Shown piece after piece: positions 22,687 to 30,795 of a DNA stretch of 35,118 nucleotides; the stretch's first letter is position 1; each line of letters begins with the position of its first letter. The DNA is from Bacteroidota bacterium (GTDB lineage: Bacteria; Bacteroidota; Bacteroidia; NS11-12g; UBA955), in contig JAIXYV010000061.1 of NCBI GenBank assembly GCA_027490055.1, forward strand, positions 1 to 35,118, written 5' to 3'. The notes beneath the pieces were generated by a model that was not told the DNA's origin, made no database searches, and saw only the letters and a list, made by a program, of their open reading frames with translations. Both the position numbers and the translations under genes were made by a program.

Positions 22687-23439
22687 TTAGATTAGATAGT
22701 AGAATGTGAAAACGAATACCCATACAAGGTCAACGAAGTGCCAGTATAAACCAACTTTCTCAACCATTTCGTAGTGACCTCTTTTTTCGTAGGTGCCAGC
22801 GATTACGTTTAACCAGATGATGATATTGATAACCACACCGCTTAATACGTGGAAACCGTGGAAACCTGTTACGATAAAGAACAAGGATGCAAAAGGCACA
22901 GGACCAGGGATTCTGTCTGCTGCTTCCCAATGCACATGGTCTCCGAATCCAAGATTTTTAGCTTTGGCAGCTGCTTCAGCTGTAAAACCAAACATGTTAG
23001 AATCTAAGCGACCACCTTCACCGATGAACTGAGTCCACTCCCAGGCTTGACAACCTAAGAATGCCGCACCACCGATGATGGTTAAAATCATGTATTTAGA
23101 AACTTCACTTTTTGAGTTTCTGTGACCTGCTTCAACAGCTAATACCATTGTAACAGAAGAGAAAATCAAAATGAAAGTCATCAAACTCACAAACAACAAT
23201 GGCAAGTGCATGCCGTGCATGAATGGGAAGTGATTGAAAACTGCAGCCGGATCAGGCCAAGGAGTTGAACTGCCTTCGTAGCTGAATCTGATGGCACCGT
23301 ATCCTACCAGTAAGGAAGAGAATGTGAAGGCATCAGACAATAGGAAAATCCACATCATGAGTTTTCCATAACTCACATTGAAAGGCGAGCGACCGCCAGT
23401 CCAGATGCTTGATGATGATACTGTTGTTGAATTTGACAT
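22687..23439 (-). CDS. ctaE: cytochrome c oxidase subunit III (copy with five to seven helices)
   Basis: A 250-residue heme-copper oxidase subunit III. Motifs: KLMMWIFLLSDAFTFSSLL at the first helix, FFIVTGFHGFHVLSGV near residue 185 and the final VGLYWHFVDLVWVFVFTFYYLI, all COX3 hallmarks. It carries an insertion with SNMFGFTAEAAAKAKNLGFGD between helices. A longer frame exists to 23538 but overlaps the second COX III gene; ATG 23439 gives a normal N-terminus. Adjacent to a second subunit III gene. Confidence 0.92.
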   Translation of the reverse strand: MSNSTTVSSSSIWTGGRSPFNVSYGKLMMWIFLLSDAFTFSSLLVGYGAIRFSYEGSSTPWPDPAAVFNHFPFMHGMHLPLLFVSLMTFILIFSSVTMVLAVEAGHRNSKSEVSKYMILTIIGGAAFLGCQAWEWTQFIGEGGRLDSNMFGFTAEAAAKAKNLGFGDHVHWEAADRIPGPVPFASLFFIVTGFHGFHVLSGVVINIIIWLNVIAGTYEKRGHYEMVEKVGLYWHFVDLVWVFVFTFYYLI

Positions 23440-23465
23440 TTTTATACTTGAATCTATGTTACTTT

Positions 23466-24044
23466 TTACCTTGCGAAATAAAGGAATAAAATCAAGAAAA
23501 TCCAGACAATTCCCAAAAAGTGCCAATAAGTTTTGCAAATATTTATAAACACGAGGTTTTTCTTGTGAACTTGTAAACGCGAAGCCTTAACAGTAGCAAC
23601 GGTTAGAAGCACTAAGCCCCCTAAAATATGCACCAGATGGACACCTGATATGGCATAGACAAATGATGCTGATATCTCTCCTGGGTTCCTGTTAGAGAAA
23701 AACAAACCCATATCCATTAGAGCTGAATAAGCATATATTTGTGATATACAGAAACTTATACCTAAAATTAAGGTGATAGTTAACAGTGATGGCACCTTGT
23801 AAACGTCGTCTTTTTTTGCTGCAGAATAGGCTAGCTGCATAAAGATACTTGAGACAGCAACGATAACAGCACTTACCCAGAATTGCACCGGTAAAGCGAA
23901 CTCGAACCATGCATTATTGCGAATTCCGTCAGATTTATGCACCCAGTAGGCACTTGTAAATGCTATAAATAACATTGAACTGGCCACGATAAATAACCAG
24001 ATTATGAAGGTTTTTTCGTTAAAAACACTTCTTTTGTTTGACAT
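23466..24044 (-). CDS. heme-copper oxidase subunit III family protein (second copy)
   Basis: A 192-residue COX3-fold membrane protein with five helices, ending YWHFLGIVWIFLILFLYFA, the standard last helix, and with a GVHLVHILGGLVLL helix like that of subunit III. It is shorter than its neighbour (192 against 250 residues). Bacteroidota often have two tandem subunit III genes. ATG 24044 is preferred over 24068 because AGGAGG lies 11 nt upstream of it; the longer form would add eight residues. It follows ctaB closely. Confidence 0.88.
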   Translation of the reverse strand: MSNKRSVFNEKTFIIWLFIVASSMLFIAFTSAYWVHKSDGIRNNAWFEFALPVQFWVSAVIVAVSSIFMQLAYSAAKKDDVYKVPSLLTITLILGISFCISQIYAYSALMDMGLFFSNRNPGEISASFVYAISGVHLVHILGGLVLLTVATVKASRLQVHKKNLVFINICKTYWHFLGIVWIFLILFLYFAR

Positions 24045-24055
24045 ATTGATACTTC

Positions 24056-24061
24056 CCTCCT
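24056..24061 (-). promoter_or_regulatory. strong Shine-Dalgarno AGGAGG deciding the COX III start
   Basis: A full AGGAGG, rare in this window, lies 11 nt before ATG 24044 and inside the alternative reading from ATG 24068; it supports the shorter protein. Confidence 0.6.
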
Positions 24062-24071
24062 GTTTCATCTT

Positions 24072-24977
24072 TTATAATAAATAACTTAATAATACTGCCG
24101 GCATATAAATCAGTGATGCGAACATCAATGCTCTGGCATTCTTTACTTCCAGATCTTTGTGAAGCAAATAAGCCCTGTAAAGCATATACAATCCTGCTGG
24201 TAAAATAACAAATAAGGATGTTAATGACCCAAAATCCATACTGATTGGATACATTGATACTAAAACCAGCATCACTGTATACATAACAATCTGAATGGCA
24301 TTTCGTTTTGTTCTTCCTTCGTAATTTGGCAATAAGGTGTAACCTGCTTTTCTATAATCATCTTCCAGCATCCAGGCAATGGCCCAGAAGTGAGGAAACT
24401 GCCAGAAAAACTGAATTAAAAACAGCACCATAGCAATAATATCAATATTGCCCACTGCTGCTACCCATCCGATGGCTGGCGGTAAAGCCCCCGGAATTGC
24501 ACCAACAAAAACAGCAATCGGACTTTTCTTTTTGAGAGGCGTGTAAGCCAGTGTATAGATAAAAAGAGAGACTAAACTTAGAAAAGCTGCGCGACCATTC
24601 ACCAACATGGCTAAGACCAACAAGCCTAAAACTGCACAAACAGCACTAAAGACCAATGCGTCATTAACCGACATTCTGCCATCTGCAACTGGTCGATTCT
24701 GGGTTCTGGACATCAATTTATCAGAATCTTTTTCGTAAACCTGATTAAATCCGTTTGAAGCAGCCACTACCAGCATACCTCCCAGGGTCAGACCAAATAA
24801 TTTCAGCCAGTTCATAGGCAGGTGATTCATATGCACACCAAGATAGTATGCGATAAGAGTCGTACCCACTACAGAGGTACTTAAACGAACTTTACTCAGC
24901 ATAAAGTAGTCTTTAAAAAAGGCTTTACTGAGTGGTTCTGGTTGAATATTGGTTTTGGAATCGGTCAATTCAATCAA
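24072..24977 (-). CDS. ctaB: protoheme IX farnesyltransferase (heme O synthase)
   Basis: A 301-residue UbiA-family prenyltransferase with about eight helices. The Asp-rich motif ASNGFNQVYEKDSDKLMSRT (about 73-92) and RPVADGRM bind farnesyl diphosphate and Mg2+; the second site YRKAGYTLLPNYEGR lies near residue 210. It makes heme O from protoheme, the substrate of CtaA. The start TTG 24977 lies within the ctaA stop region (8-nt overlap); no ATG is available before residue 26. Confidence 0.94.
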   Translation of the reverse strand: MIELTDSKTNIQPEPLSKAFFKDYFMLSKVRLSTSVVGTTLIAYYLGVHMNHLPMNWLKLFGLTLGGMLVVAASNGFNQVYEKDSDKLMSRTQNRPVADGRMSVNDALVFSAVCAVLGLLVLAMLVNGRAAFLSLVSLFIYTLAYTPLKKKSPIAVFVGAIPGALPPAIGWVAAVGNIDIIAMVLFLIQFFWQFPHFWAIAWMLEDDYRKAGYTLLPNYEGRTKRNAIQIVMYTVMLVLVSMYPISMDFGSLTSLFVILPAGLYMLYRAYLLHKDLEVKNARALMFASLIYMPAVLLSYLL

Positions 24978-26007
24978 TGGTTTTTGGAGATCTGAAAATT
25001 GCGATGCAAATATACAATGTAATACCGAATATTACGCCTGCAAAAAATATATGAGACACTTGTGCCAACAATGGAAATTGATAGCGAAGATTTAGCACGC
25101 CACTAATATATTGTACCAGTAAAACAACACTGATCATACTGGTCCACAAATACCATTTTCTTTTTATTTTCTTACGCAGAGTAATGACCGGAATTATACT
25201 CATTCCAATGAGCAAAACTGCTATTACCCAGTGTATCTTAAATGTTATGCCCAAAGCCTCGAAGTTCACGCCATCAGCCTTGTACAATACCCCATTGCTA
25301 ATAGCAGTATCACTTACTTCGCGCAATTGAGTACCGTATACAAGCTGCACCAGAGATACAACAAGCATCAGAACAAAATACCATTTAAATTTAAGCACAG
25401 GTAAACTATCCTCCATGATTCGCGCATGCACCAGGCTGAGCATAAACAATACGATAACCGCATAGGCTGCTAAATAGTGAATACTGATAATCACAGGGAA
25501 TAAGTTAGTGGCTACAACAATACTGCCCAGCCAGGCATTAAAGAGCATCATGATAAAGCCCAGAACACCCATCCAGAAACGGAATCTTGTAATGTACTTT
25601 CTGGCTTTTATTAAACTGAGAAAGAAAACCAAAGCAAAGAGTCCTGACAAGACACCAATAAGTCGGTTTATATACTCTGTCCAGGCTTTTCTTACATTAA
25701 ATTCTTCAGGGGTATGAAGATTGGGGTCATTGAGAATCTGTGTGGCCTGATCTTTTAGGCCGATACTACTTAGCAGTTTGGCAAATCGCTCAGCTTTCTT
25801 AATGCGTTTCTGCACATAAATATCCTGATAGTCGGATGGCAGTTCGCACACGCAAGTTGGTGGTGCCCATGCGCCGTAACACTTTGGCCAATCGGGACAA
25901 CCCATGCCGCTTCCAGTGCTTCTTACAACACCTCCGGCAATCAGCAATAAAAAAACCGAAGATATGGTAAGTATACCAGATCTTCGGTTAATATTAATAT
26001 AGTTCAT
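24970..26007 (-). CDS. ctaA: heme A synthase (COX15/CtaA)
   Basis: A 345-residue eight-helix protein. The start GGVVRSTGSGMGCPDWPKCYG (residues 25-45) is the CtaA signature, and a Cys pair follows in PPTCVC. EYINRLIGVLSG near residue 112 carries the conserved ER-type motif, and histidines in SIHYLAAY, FKIHWVIA and VSHIFFAG bind heme. It oxidises the C8 methyl of heme O to formyl to give heme A. Coupled to ctaB and 26 bp after COX I. Confidence 0.94.
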   Translation of the reverse strand: MNYININRRSGILTISSVFLLLIAGGVVRSTGSGMGCPDWPKCYGAWAPPTCVCELPSDYQDIYVQKRIKKAERFAKLLSSIGLKDQATQILNDPNLHTPEEFNVRKAWTEYINRLIGVLSGLFALVFFLSLIKARKYITRFRFWMGVLGFIMMLFNAWLGSIVVATNLFPVIISIHYLAAYAVIVLFMLSLVHARIMEDSLPVLKFKWYFVLMLVVSLVQLVYGTQLREVSDTAISNGVLYKADGVNFEALGITFKIHWVIAVLLIGMSIIPVITLRKKIKRKWYLWTSMISVVLLVQYISGVLNLRYQFPLLAQVSHIFFAGVIFGITLYICIAIFRSPKTID

Positions 26008-26033
26008 TTTGCAAACTGATTAAATCAGTGGGC

Positions 26034-27947
26034 TTATGCTCTTCTTAAAGAAAACAAATGAGCGAAAGAAGAGAAGAAAACAGTTGTAGCTTTTTCTTTT
26101 TTTCCGTCATAAGAGGTATCAGGAGCAGTAGCTGGTGCGTGGTAATGTTCAGGTTCACCATCGCCAATTTCGTACTGAGGGAAATAATCTAATTCTCTGT
26201 CAGGACGGCTATACTCGTGAGGACCGCGGTAAACTGTTGGAATATCACCTTCCCAGTTACCGTGGATATGTTTAGTTTCAGTACTCCACTCAAGTGTGTT
26301 AGACTCCCAAGGGTTCTTAGAAGCTTTCGGACCTCTGAAGATAGAGTTGAAGAAGTTATAAAGGAATAATAACTGAGCAATACCACCAAGGATAGCCGCT
26401 AAAGTGATAAATATGTTTACATCCATCCAGATATTGAACTCAGGAATTAATGAGAACTGGTAGTAACGTCTTGGAACACCAGCCAGACCCATAAAGTGCA
26501 TTGGGAAGAACACTAAGTATGCAGAGATGAAAGTCAACCAGAAGTGTAAACTTCCTAAAGTTTTGTTCATCATTCTACCATACATTTTAGGGAACCAGTG
26601 GTAAATACCAGCGAACATACCGAAGATAGATGCACTACCCATTACCAAGTGGAAGTGCGCTACTACGAAGTAACTATCGTGTAATTGAATATCCAGAGCA
26701 GCATTACCTAAGTAAATACCAGTTAAACCACCAGAGATAAACATTGAAACCAGACCAATTGCGAACAACATTGCTGGCGTGAAACGAATATTACCTTTCC
26801 ATAAAGTTGCCAAGTAGTTAAAGGTTTTTACCGCTGAAGGTACCGCGATGATCAGTGTCACATACATGAACATAGTTCCTAAGAACGGATTCATACCAGT
26901 GATGAACATATGGTGACCCCAAACGATGAATGACAAGAAAGAGATACCTAACAATGAAATAACCATTGCAGTGTATCCGAAGATTGGCTTTCTGGCGTTG
27001 GTAGAGATTACCTCAGAAGAGATACCTAATGCAGGCATCAAAATGATGTAAACCTCTGGGTGACCTAAGAACCAGAATAAGTGCTGATACAATACAGGGC
27101 TACCACCACTGTTTGATAAAGCACCTACACCATTCAGGTGAATATCGCTTAAGTAGAAACTTGTTCCAAAGCTTCTATCGAAGATTAATAACAAACCAGC
27201 ACCCAATAACACCGGGAAAGACAATAAACCTAATACAGCTGTCAGGAAAAATGCCCAGATGGTTAATGGAAGTCTGTTCATTGACATACCTTTAGTACGC
27301 ATGTTAAGAACAGTAGTAATATAGTTGATACCACCAAGAAGTGCAGAAACGATGAACAATATGATAGCAACCAACCATAAAGTGGTTCCCATACCCGAAC
27401 CAGGCATTGCTTTTTCGAGTGCACTCAGAGGAGGGTAAACAGTCCATCCAGAAGAAGCTGGACCAGTTTCAACCAGGAATGAAGACATAAGAACAACAGA
27501 AGACAAGAAGAAGAACCAGTATGACAACATGTTCATAAAAGGACTCGCCATGTCTCTTGCACCTACCTGCAACGGAATTAAGAGGTTACTGAAAGTACCA
27601 CTTAAACCAGCAGTTAGTACATAGAATACCATGATGGTACCGTGAATAGTTACTAATGCCATGTAGTAGTTAGGATCTAACTTACCACCTTTAGCCCATT
27701 TACCTAAAAGAGTTTCTAAGAATGGGAAAGTTTCGTCAGGCCATGCTAACTGTAATCTGAATAGCAATGACATACCCATACCCAAGCATCCCATGATAAT
27801 ACCCGTGATCAGGTATTGTTTAGAGATCATCTTGTGGTCAGTACTGAAAATGTACTTGGTGATGAAGCTTTGGTGATGGTGGTCGTGACCGTGAGCATCA
27901 CCGTGATGGCCTACTGCGTGAGAATCATTTATTGTTGCTGTACTCAT
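26034..27947 (-). CDS. ctaD: cytochrome c oxidase subunit I (A-family heme-copper oxidase)
   Basis: A 637-residue subunit with 12-13 helices. All metal ligands are visible: H102 (heme a), H296 of GHPEVY with the cross-linked Y300, H345 and H346 (CuB, GHHMFITGMNP), H431 (heme a3) and H433 (heme a, VVAHFHLVMGS). The proton and oxygen reduction machinery is therefore complete. The N-terminal 25 residues are unusually rich in His (HAVGHHGDAHGHDHHHQ). The last 80 residues include a hydrophilic tail with PEHYHAPATAPDTS. Follows COX II by 30 bp. Confidence 0.96.
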   Translation of the reverse strand: MSTATINDSHAVGHHGDAHGHDHHHQSFITKYIFSTDHKMISKQYLITGIIMGCLGMGMSLLFRLQLAWPDETFPFLETLLGKWAKGGKLDPNYYMALVTIHGTIMVFYVLTAGLSGTFSNLLIPLQVGARDMASPFMNMLSYWFFFLSSVVLMSSFLVETGPASSGWTVYPPLSALEKAMPGSGMGTTLWLVAIILFIVSALLGGINYITTVLNMRTKGMSMNRLPLTIWAFFLTAVLGLLSFPVLLGAGLLLIFDRSFGTSFYLSDIHLNGVGALSNSGGSPVLYQHLFWFLGHPEVYIILMPALGISSEVISTNARKPIFGYTAMVISLLGISFLSFIVWGHHMFITGMNPFLGTMFMYVTLIIAVPSAVKTFNYLATLWKGNIRFTPAMLFAIGLVSMFISGGLTGIYLGNAALDIQLHDSYFVVAHFHLVMGSASIFGMFAGIYHWFPKMYGRMMNKTLGSLHFWLTFISAYLVFFPMHFMGLAGVPRRYYQFSLIPEFNIWMDVNIFITLAAILGGIAQLLFLYNFFNSIFRGPKASKNPWESNTLEWSTETKHIHGNWEGDIPTVYRGPHEYSRPDRELDYFPQYEIGDGEPEHYHAPATAPDTSYDGKKEKATTVFFSSFAHLFSLRRA

Positions 27948-27977
27948 TTTATTTTATTCTGATTGTGACTGGATAAA

Positions 27978-29510
27978 TTATCTTACGACCATTTTCTGGA
28001 TCGTATCGGTTGATGTTTTCAAAGTATCGTTCATGATAGCTGGAGCTACCGGAGCCATTTCTCTTTTGATGAAAGCTGGTTGTTGTGATTTTAACCACTC
28101 ATTTACTTTTTCCTGAGATTCAACTACCACTTTAATTTTCATGTTGTAGTGAGATACACCACAGATTTTGTTGCAATACAAGTAGTATTCAAACTCTTCA
28201 CCACGTTCTTTCTTAGCTTCTTCAGTAGATTTAGTAGGACGGAAAGTGAATTTAGTTGGCATACCAGGAACAACGTTCATTTGTGCTCTGAAATGCGGCA
28301 ACCAGGCTGAGTGAATAATATCTTTAGAACGGAAGTTTAAAGTTACTAAAGAATCTTTAGCAAGGTGAATTTCCTGAGTGATGATATCGTCCATTGCAGC
28401 AGATGTGAAGGTAGACGCAAACAGTTTCTTATCGTTCTGGATAGCCAGGATACGCTCGATCTGCTTAGTTTTACGTTTGATAGAAGCTTTTAGTTCATCA
28501 AGTCTGTCACCGTTCTTAACAGCGTCAATTTCTTTCTGAACTGATTCCATGTTTTTATAATCTCTCAGATTCTCTGCTGCAGTGAAGTCAGCCATTAAAC
28601 CATCAAGAATAGTTGTATTTAAGTTTTTGATAGATGCTTCGTCAGCAGCGATTTGTTTTTTCAAATCTACCACCAGTGAATCTACTTCTGGTTTGTAAGC
28701 CAGACCTAGTTCGTTCTTACCAGAGATGAATTTGTAATCTACATTACCCATGATACCGTCATCACCGGCATATCTTGCTTTCCAGCCAAACTGGTAAGCG
28801 AATACTTCGATGCTATGCATTTTACCATTGTAGTTATCTTCAGCATATACAACTGACTTCCAGGTTTGGTGACCTCTTAAAACCAGAACAGTTAATACAA
28901 CCGCCGGAATGAAAGTCCAAACAACTTCTAATCTGTTATTATGTGAATAGTAAAGGGCTTTACGGCCATCCTGATGAGCATATCTGAATGAGAAGTAGAA
29001 CAATAAAGCTTGTGTAATGAAGAATACGATGGTAGTCAGCACTAAAGTGATAGTGAACATGCTGTCGTAATCAACACCGTGCGCACTGCTTGAATCATTT
29101 AACAGAATCATTGCACCATGCGTTTGGTACTCCCAGATAACAGCTGCAAAACCAGCGATCATGAAAAACAACATGATCCATTTGTTGACGTTGTTTTGAT
29201 TAACAGTTTCTCTTCCGGTAATTTTTGCAGTGTATTTGCTGATGTCAAAAGCATTGGCTAAAACCAAAACCATTAACACAACAAAAACCAAAATGGCCCA
29301 ATTAACTTTTGAAGAAAGCGTTTTCTCCGGGGTAACAGTCTGACCTGGGTCATACTGATACTCATCAGCGCCAACCCATGGCTTTTCAGCACTAAGGTGT
29401 TCTGTTGAGATACCTTGAATGTCAACCGAATCTGAAATGAGGGTAGCTGCCGAGAAAATGATGACAACCGCCAGCGTAAATTTGAGAGTGAGTTTTAAAA
29501 TTGTATTCAT
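27978..29510 (-). CDS. ctaC: cytochrome c oxidase subunit II with coiled-coil insertion
   Basis: A 510-residue subunit, much longer than the usual 250-350. Hydrophobic segments lie at about 9-27, 70-88, 111-127, 150-175 and 195-213. The CuA domain (about 230-475) has FAYQFGWKARYAGDDG (the aromatic electron-entry region), then H400 in DIIHSAWLPHFRAQM, and C446, C450, H454 and M457 in YCNKICGVSHYNM, so the CuA site is complete. Between residues about 270 and 370 an added segment, rich in Lys, Glu, Asp, Leu and Ile, looks strongly helical (DLKKQIAADEASIKNL, then RLDELKASIKRKTKQIERIL) and interrupts the CuA barrel. First gene of the oxidase run. No cytochrome c domain is fused to it. Confidence 0.94.
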   Translation of the reverse strand: MNTILKLTLKFTLAVVIIFSAATLISDSVDIQGISTEHLSAEKPWVGADEYQYDPGQTVTPEKTLSSKVNWAILVFVVLMVLVLANAFDISKYTAKITGRETVNQNNVNKWIMLFFMIAGFAAVIWEYQTHGAMILLNDSSSAHGVDYDSMFTITLVLTTIVFFITQALLFYFSFRYAHQDGRKALYYSHNNRLEVVWTFIPAVVLTVLVLRGHQTWKSVVYAEDNYNGKMHSIEVFAYQFGWKARYAGDDGIMGNVDYKFISGKNELGLAYKPEVDSLVVDLKKQIAADEASIKNLNTTILDGLMADFTAAENLRDYKNMESVQKEIDAVKNGDRLDELKASIKRKTKQIERILAIQNDKKLFASTFTSAAMDDIITQEIHLAKDSLVTLNFRSKDIIHSAWLPHFRAQMNVVPGMPTKFTFRPTKSTEEAKKERGEEFEYYLYCNKICGVSHYNMKIKVVVESQEKVNEWLKSQQPAFIKREMAPVAPAIMNDTLKTSTDTIQKMVVR

Positions 29511-29554
29511 TCGTTACTAATGTACTTGCTAAGTAGTCCTTACTTAAGTTGCGG

Positions 29555-29562
29555 CAAATTTA
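29555..29562 (-). promoter_or_regulatory. -7 promoter element (TAAATTTG) of the oxidase operon
   Basis: Exact TAnnTTTG match on the minus strand followed by C, leaving a 40-nt leader before the COX II ATG. The leader contains the inverted repeat TAAGTA-N5-TACTTA (29530-29546). No GTGA-N6-TCAC site lies at the expected distance upstream. Confidence 0.55.
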
Positions 29563-29635
29563 TTGTTATTTTTAAAATAATCTAAAAAAAATATCACCTT
29601 TTTTCCACCTTATCCTTATTTAGAATAATTCAAAG

Positions 29636-29659
29636 AAAAGTGAACAAATTTACACTTTT
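29636..29659 (-). terminator. probable terminator of the DUF4293 gene
   Basis: On the minus strand AAAAAGTG and CACTTTT pair around a 10-nt loop, followed by a CTTT run. The hairpin touches the stop codon of the DUF4293 gene. The stem is AT-rich, hence moderate confidence. Confidence 0.45.
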
Positions 29660-30168
29660 TATCTCAGTCTGTCAACTGATGCTAAAAGTTCAATATCCTT
29701 TTTTATGTGACTGATTGCTAAATAATTAAATGCAGGGAAAAGCACTAACAAGATCCTTGACCACTCAAATTTTGCGTCCGTAACTTCAGGGAATGTTTTA
29801 ATTAATTGTAGGTGAGTATAATAAACAAAGAAAAAAACAAGTACCATAACGACATAATTAAACGTCAGAAGTTTCTTCTGCAATTGCAGGTTTTTAAACT
29901 GAAAAATACTGATTAGAGTCACAACAATCATTGATAGCAATGTTATTAAAAGAGGTGTATTGACACCTTCCTGCTGAGCATTCACCGTATTCCCGGCAAC
30001 GGGTGGCATATCAGACTGAAATTCAGCCGAGACAATCCCTAATGAAACATGTGTTTTAATCCCACCTAAAGCAACATTAAAGGAACTGATTTTTAAATTA
30101 AAAGTTATAGCTAAACCTGCCAGTAATATGATCATAGCAAGGAATATTGTTTGACGTCTTTGAATCAT
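29659..30168 (-). CDS. DUF4293 membrane protein
   Basis: A 169-residue membrane protein with four helices (about 6-24, 70-90, 100-118, 130-148). The start MIQRRQTIFLAMIIL is typical of DUF4293, a Bacteroidota family; a 40-residue extracytoplasmic loop lies after the first helix. Function unknown. The ATG is only 4 nt past a TAnnTTTGC element, so the mRNA is probably leaderless. Confidence 0.85.
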   Translation of the reverse strand: MIQRRQTIFLAMIILLAGLAITFNLKISSFNVALGGIKTHVSLGIVSAEFQSDMPPVAGNTVNAQQEGVNTPLLITLLSMIVVTLISIFQFKNLQLQKKLLTFNYVVMVLVFFFVYYTHLQLIKTFPEVTDAKFEWSRILLVLFPAFNYLAISHIKKDIELLASVDRLR

Positions 30169-30172
30169 CTCG

Positions 30173-30180
30173 CAAAATTA
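30173..30180 (-). promoter_or_regulatory. -7 element (TAATTTTG) of the DUF4293 gene
   Basis: Exact TAnnTTTG match followed by C; 4 nt separate it from the ATG, the closest spacing in the window. Confidence 0.55.
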
Positions 30181-30214
30181 GAAATAAATTATTCAAATAA
30201 TGAGAAAAAATTAG

Positions 30215-30222
30215 TAGGTTTG
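30215..30222 (+). promoter_or_regulatory. -7 element (TAGGTTTG) of the 50-residue membrane protein gene
   Basis: Exact TAnnTTTG match followed by C, 23 nt before the ATG at 30246; divergent from the DUF4293 promoter in a 77-bp gap. Confidence 0.6.
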
Positions 30223-30245
30223 CACCGTTAAATTTTTACATTGCT

Positions 30246-30398
30246 ATGTCAGAAAAAAAATCAAAAGCGCCATACTGGATGCTATTCCTAGCCTCTTTAA
30301 CAGTAATCATTTTATTATTAATGTTCTTACCTGAAGCTTTCTGGTTAGCTTTACCAACCACAGTTGGTGGCTTTGCCATGGCGATGGACTGGATTTAA
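30246..30398 (+). CDS. small membrane protein, 50 residues
   Basis: A short gene easily missed by automatic callers. It reads MSEKKSKAPYWMLFLASLTV, then a hydrophobic stretch with EAFWLALPTT and the end AMAMDWI: a basic N-terminus, one strong membrane helix (about 12-28) and a second weak hydrophobic part (about 32-48). Support: a perfect TAnnTTTGC promoter 23 nt upstream, an ATG and TAA, and a strong terminator 47 bp after the stop, so the gene is a complete transcription unit. No known family. It is divergent from DUF4293 and lies near the respiratory block; a role as a small subunit of a membrane complex is only a guess. Confidence 0.72.
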   Translation: MSEKKSKAPYWMLFLASLTVIILLLMFLPEAFWLALPTTVGGFAMAMDWI

Positions 30399-30444
30399 TA
30401 CATCCTTAAAAACAGCCTTCTGCTAAAAGCAGAAAACAAGATAC

Positions 30445-30475
30445 AAAAGAGTGGTTTATGCCACTCTTTTTTTTT
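30445..30475 (+). terminator. rho-independent terminator after the small membrane protein
   Basis: AAAAGAGTGG (30445-30454) pairs with CCACTCTTTT (30461-30470) around the loop TTTATG, and nine T end the structure. Confidence 0.9.
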
Positions 30476-30525
30476 GCCCCTAAAAAGTCGTTTTAGCCCA
30501 ATTCTCCATTTTTCGATTTTAAAAA

Positions 30526-30565
30526 CATCACCCAAAAGGATGAAATTCATCACCCAAAAGGGTGA
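30526..30565. repeat. tandem palindromes TCACCC-AAAA-GGGTGA, 22 bp apart
   Basis: Two 18-bp direct copies start at 30526 and 30548 (CATCACCCAAAAGGATGA and CATCACCCAAAAGGGTGA). The second holds a perfect inverted repeat of 6-bp arms around AAAA; the first has one mismatch. A 22-bp period (two helical turns) is what is expected for two dimeric regulators bound side by side on one face of DNA. No coding sequence lies within 300 bp on the plus strand downstream. Confidence 0.6.
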
Positions 30566-30706
30566 TTTTTGCAAAAATTTATCGATTAATTGATTAATAT
30601 ATAATTAATTGCACTCGAATTAAAAATTGAAGTCATCTAAAAACAAGATAACTGAAAACACAAAACAACACAAAACTAAAGCAAGAAAGGCTAAGCTTTG
30701 ATTGCG

Positions 30707-30765
30707 CTATAGTAGTGTTTGATATTAAAAACCTAAACTTGTTTCTATATCAAAACAAACTATAG
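30707..30765. repeat. imperfect 19-bp inverted repeat
   Basis: CTATAGTAGTGTTTGATAT (30707-30725) pairs with ATATCAAAACAAACTATAG (30747-30765) at 15 of 19 positions, with the four mismatches grouped in the middle and a 21-nt loop. As RNA it forms a stem with an internal bulge. Confidence 0.5.
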
Positions 30766-30795
30766 TTAACACGAAAATCCTGAAAAGGTAAGAAT

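Noticed and set aside
29582-29601. TCAC half-site upstream of the COX II promoter
   Set aside because: The other half is AAAA, the position is 1 bp off the expected centre, and no palindrome exists.
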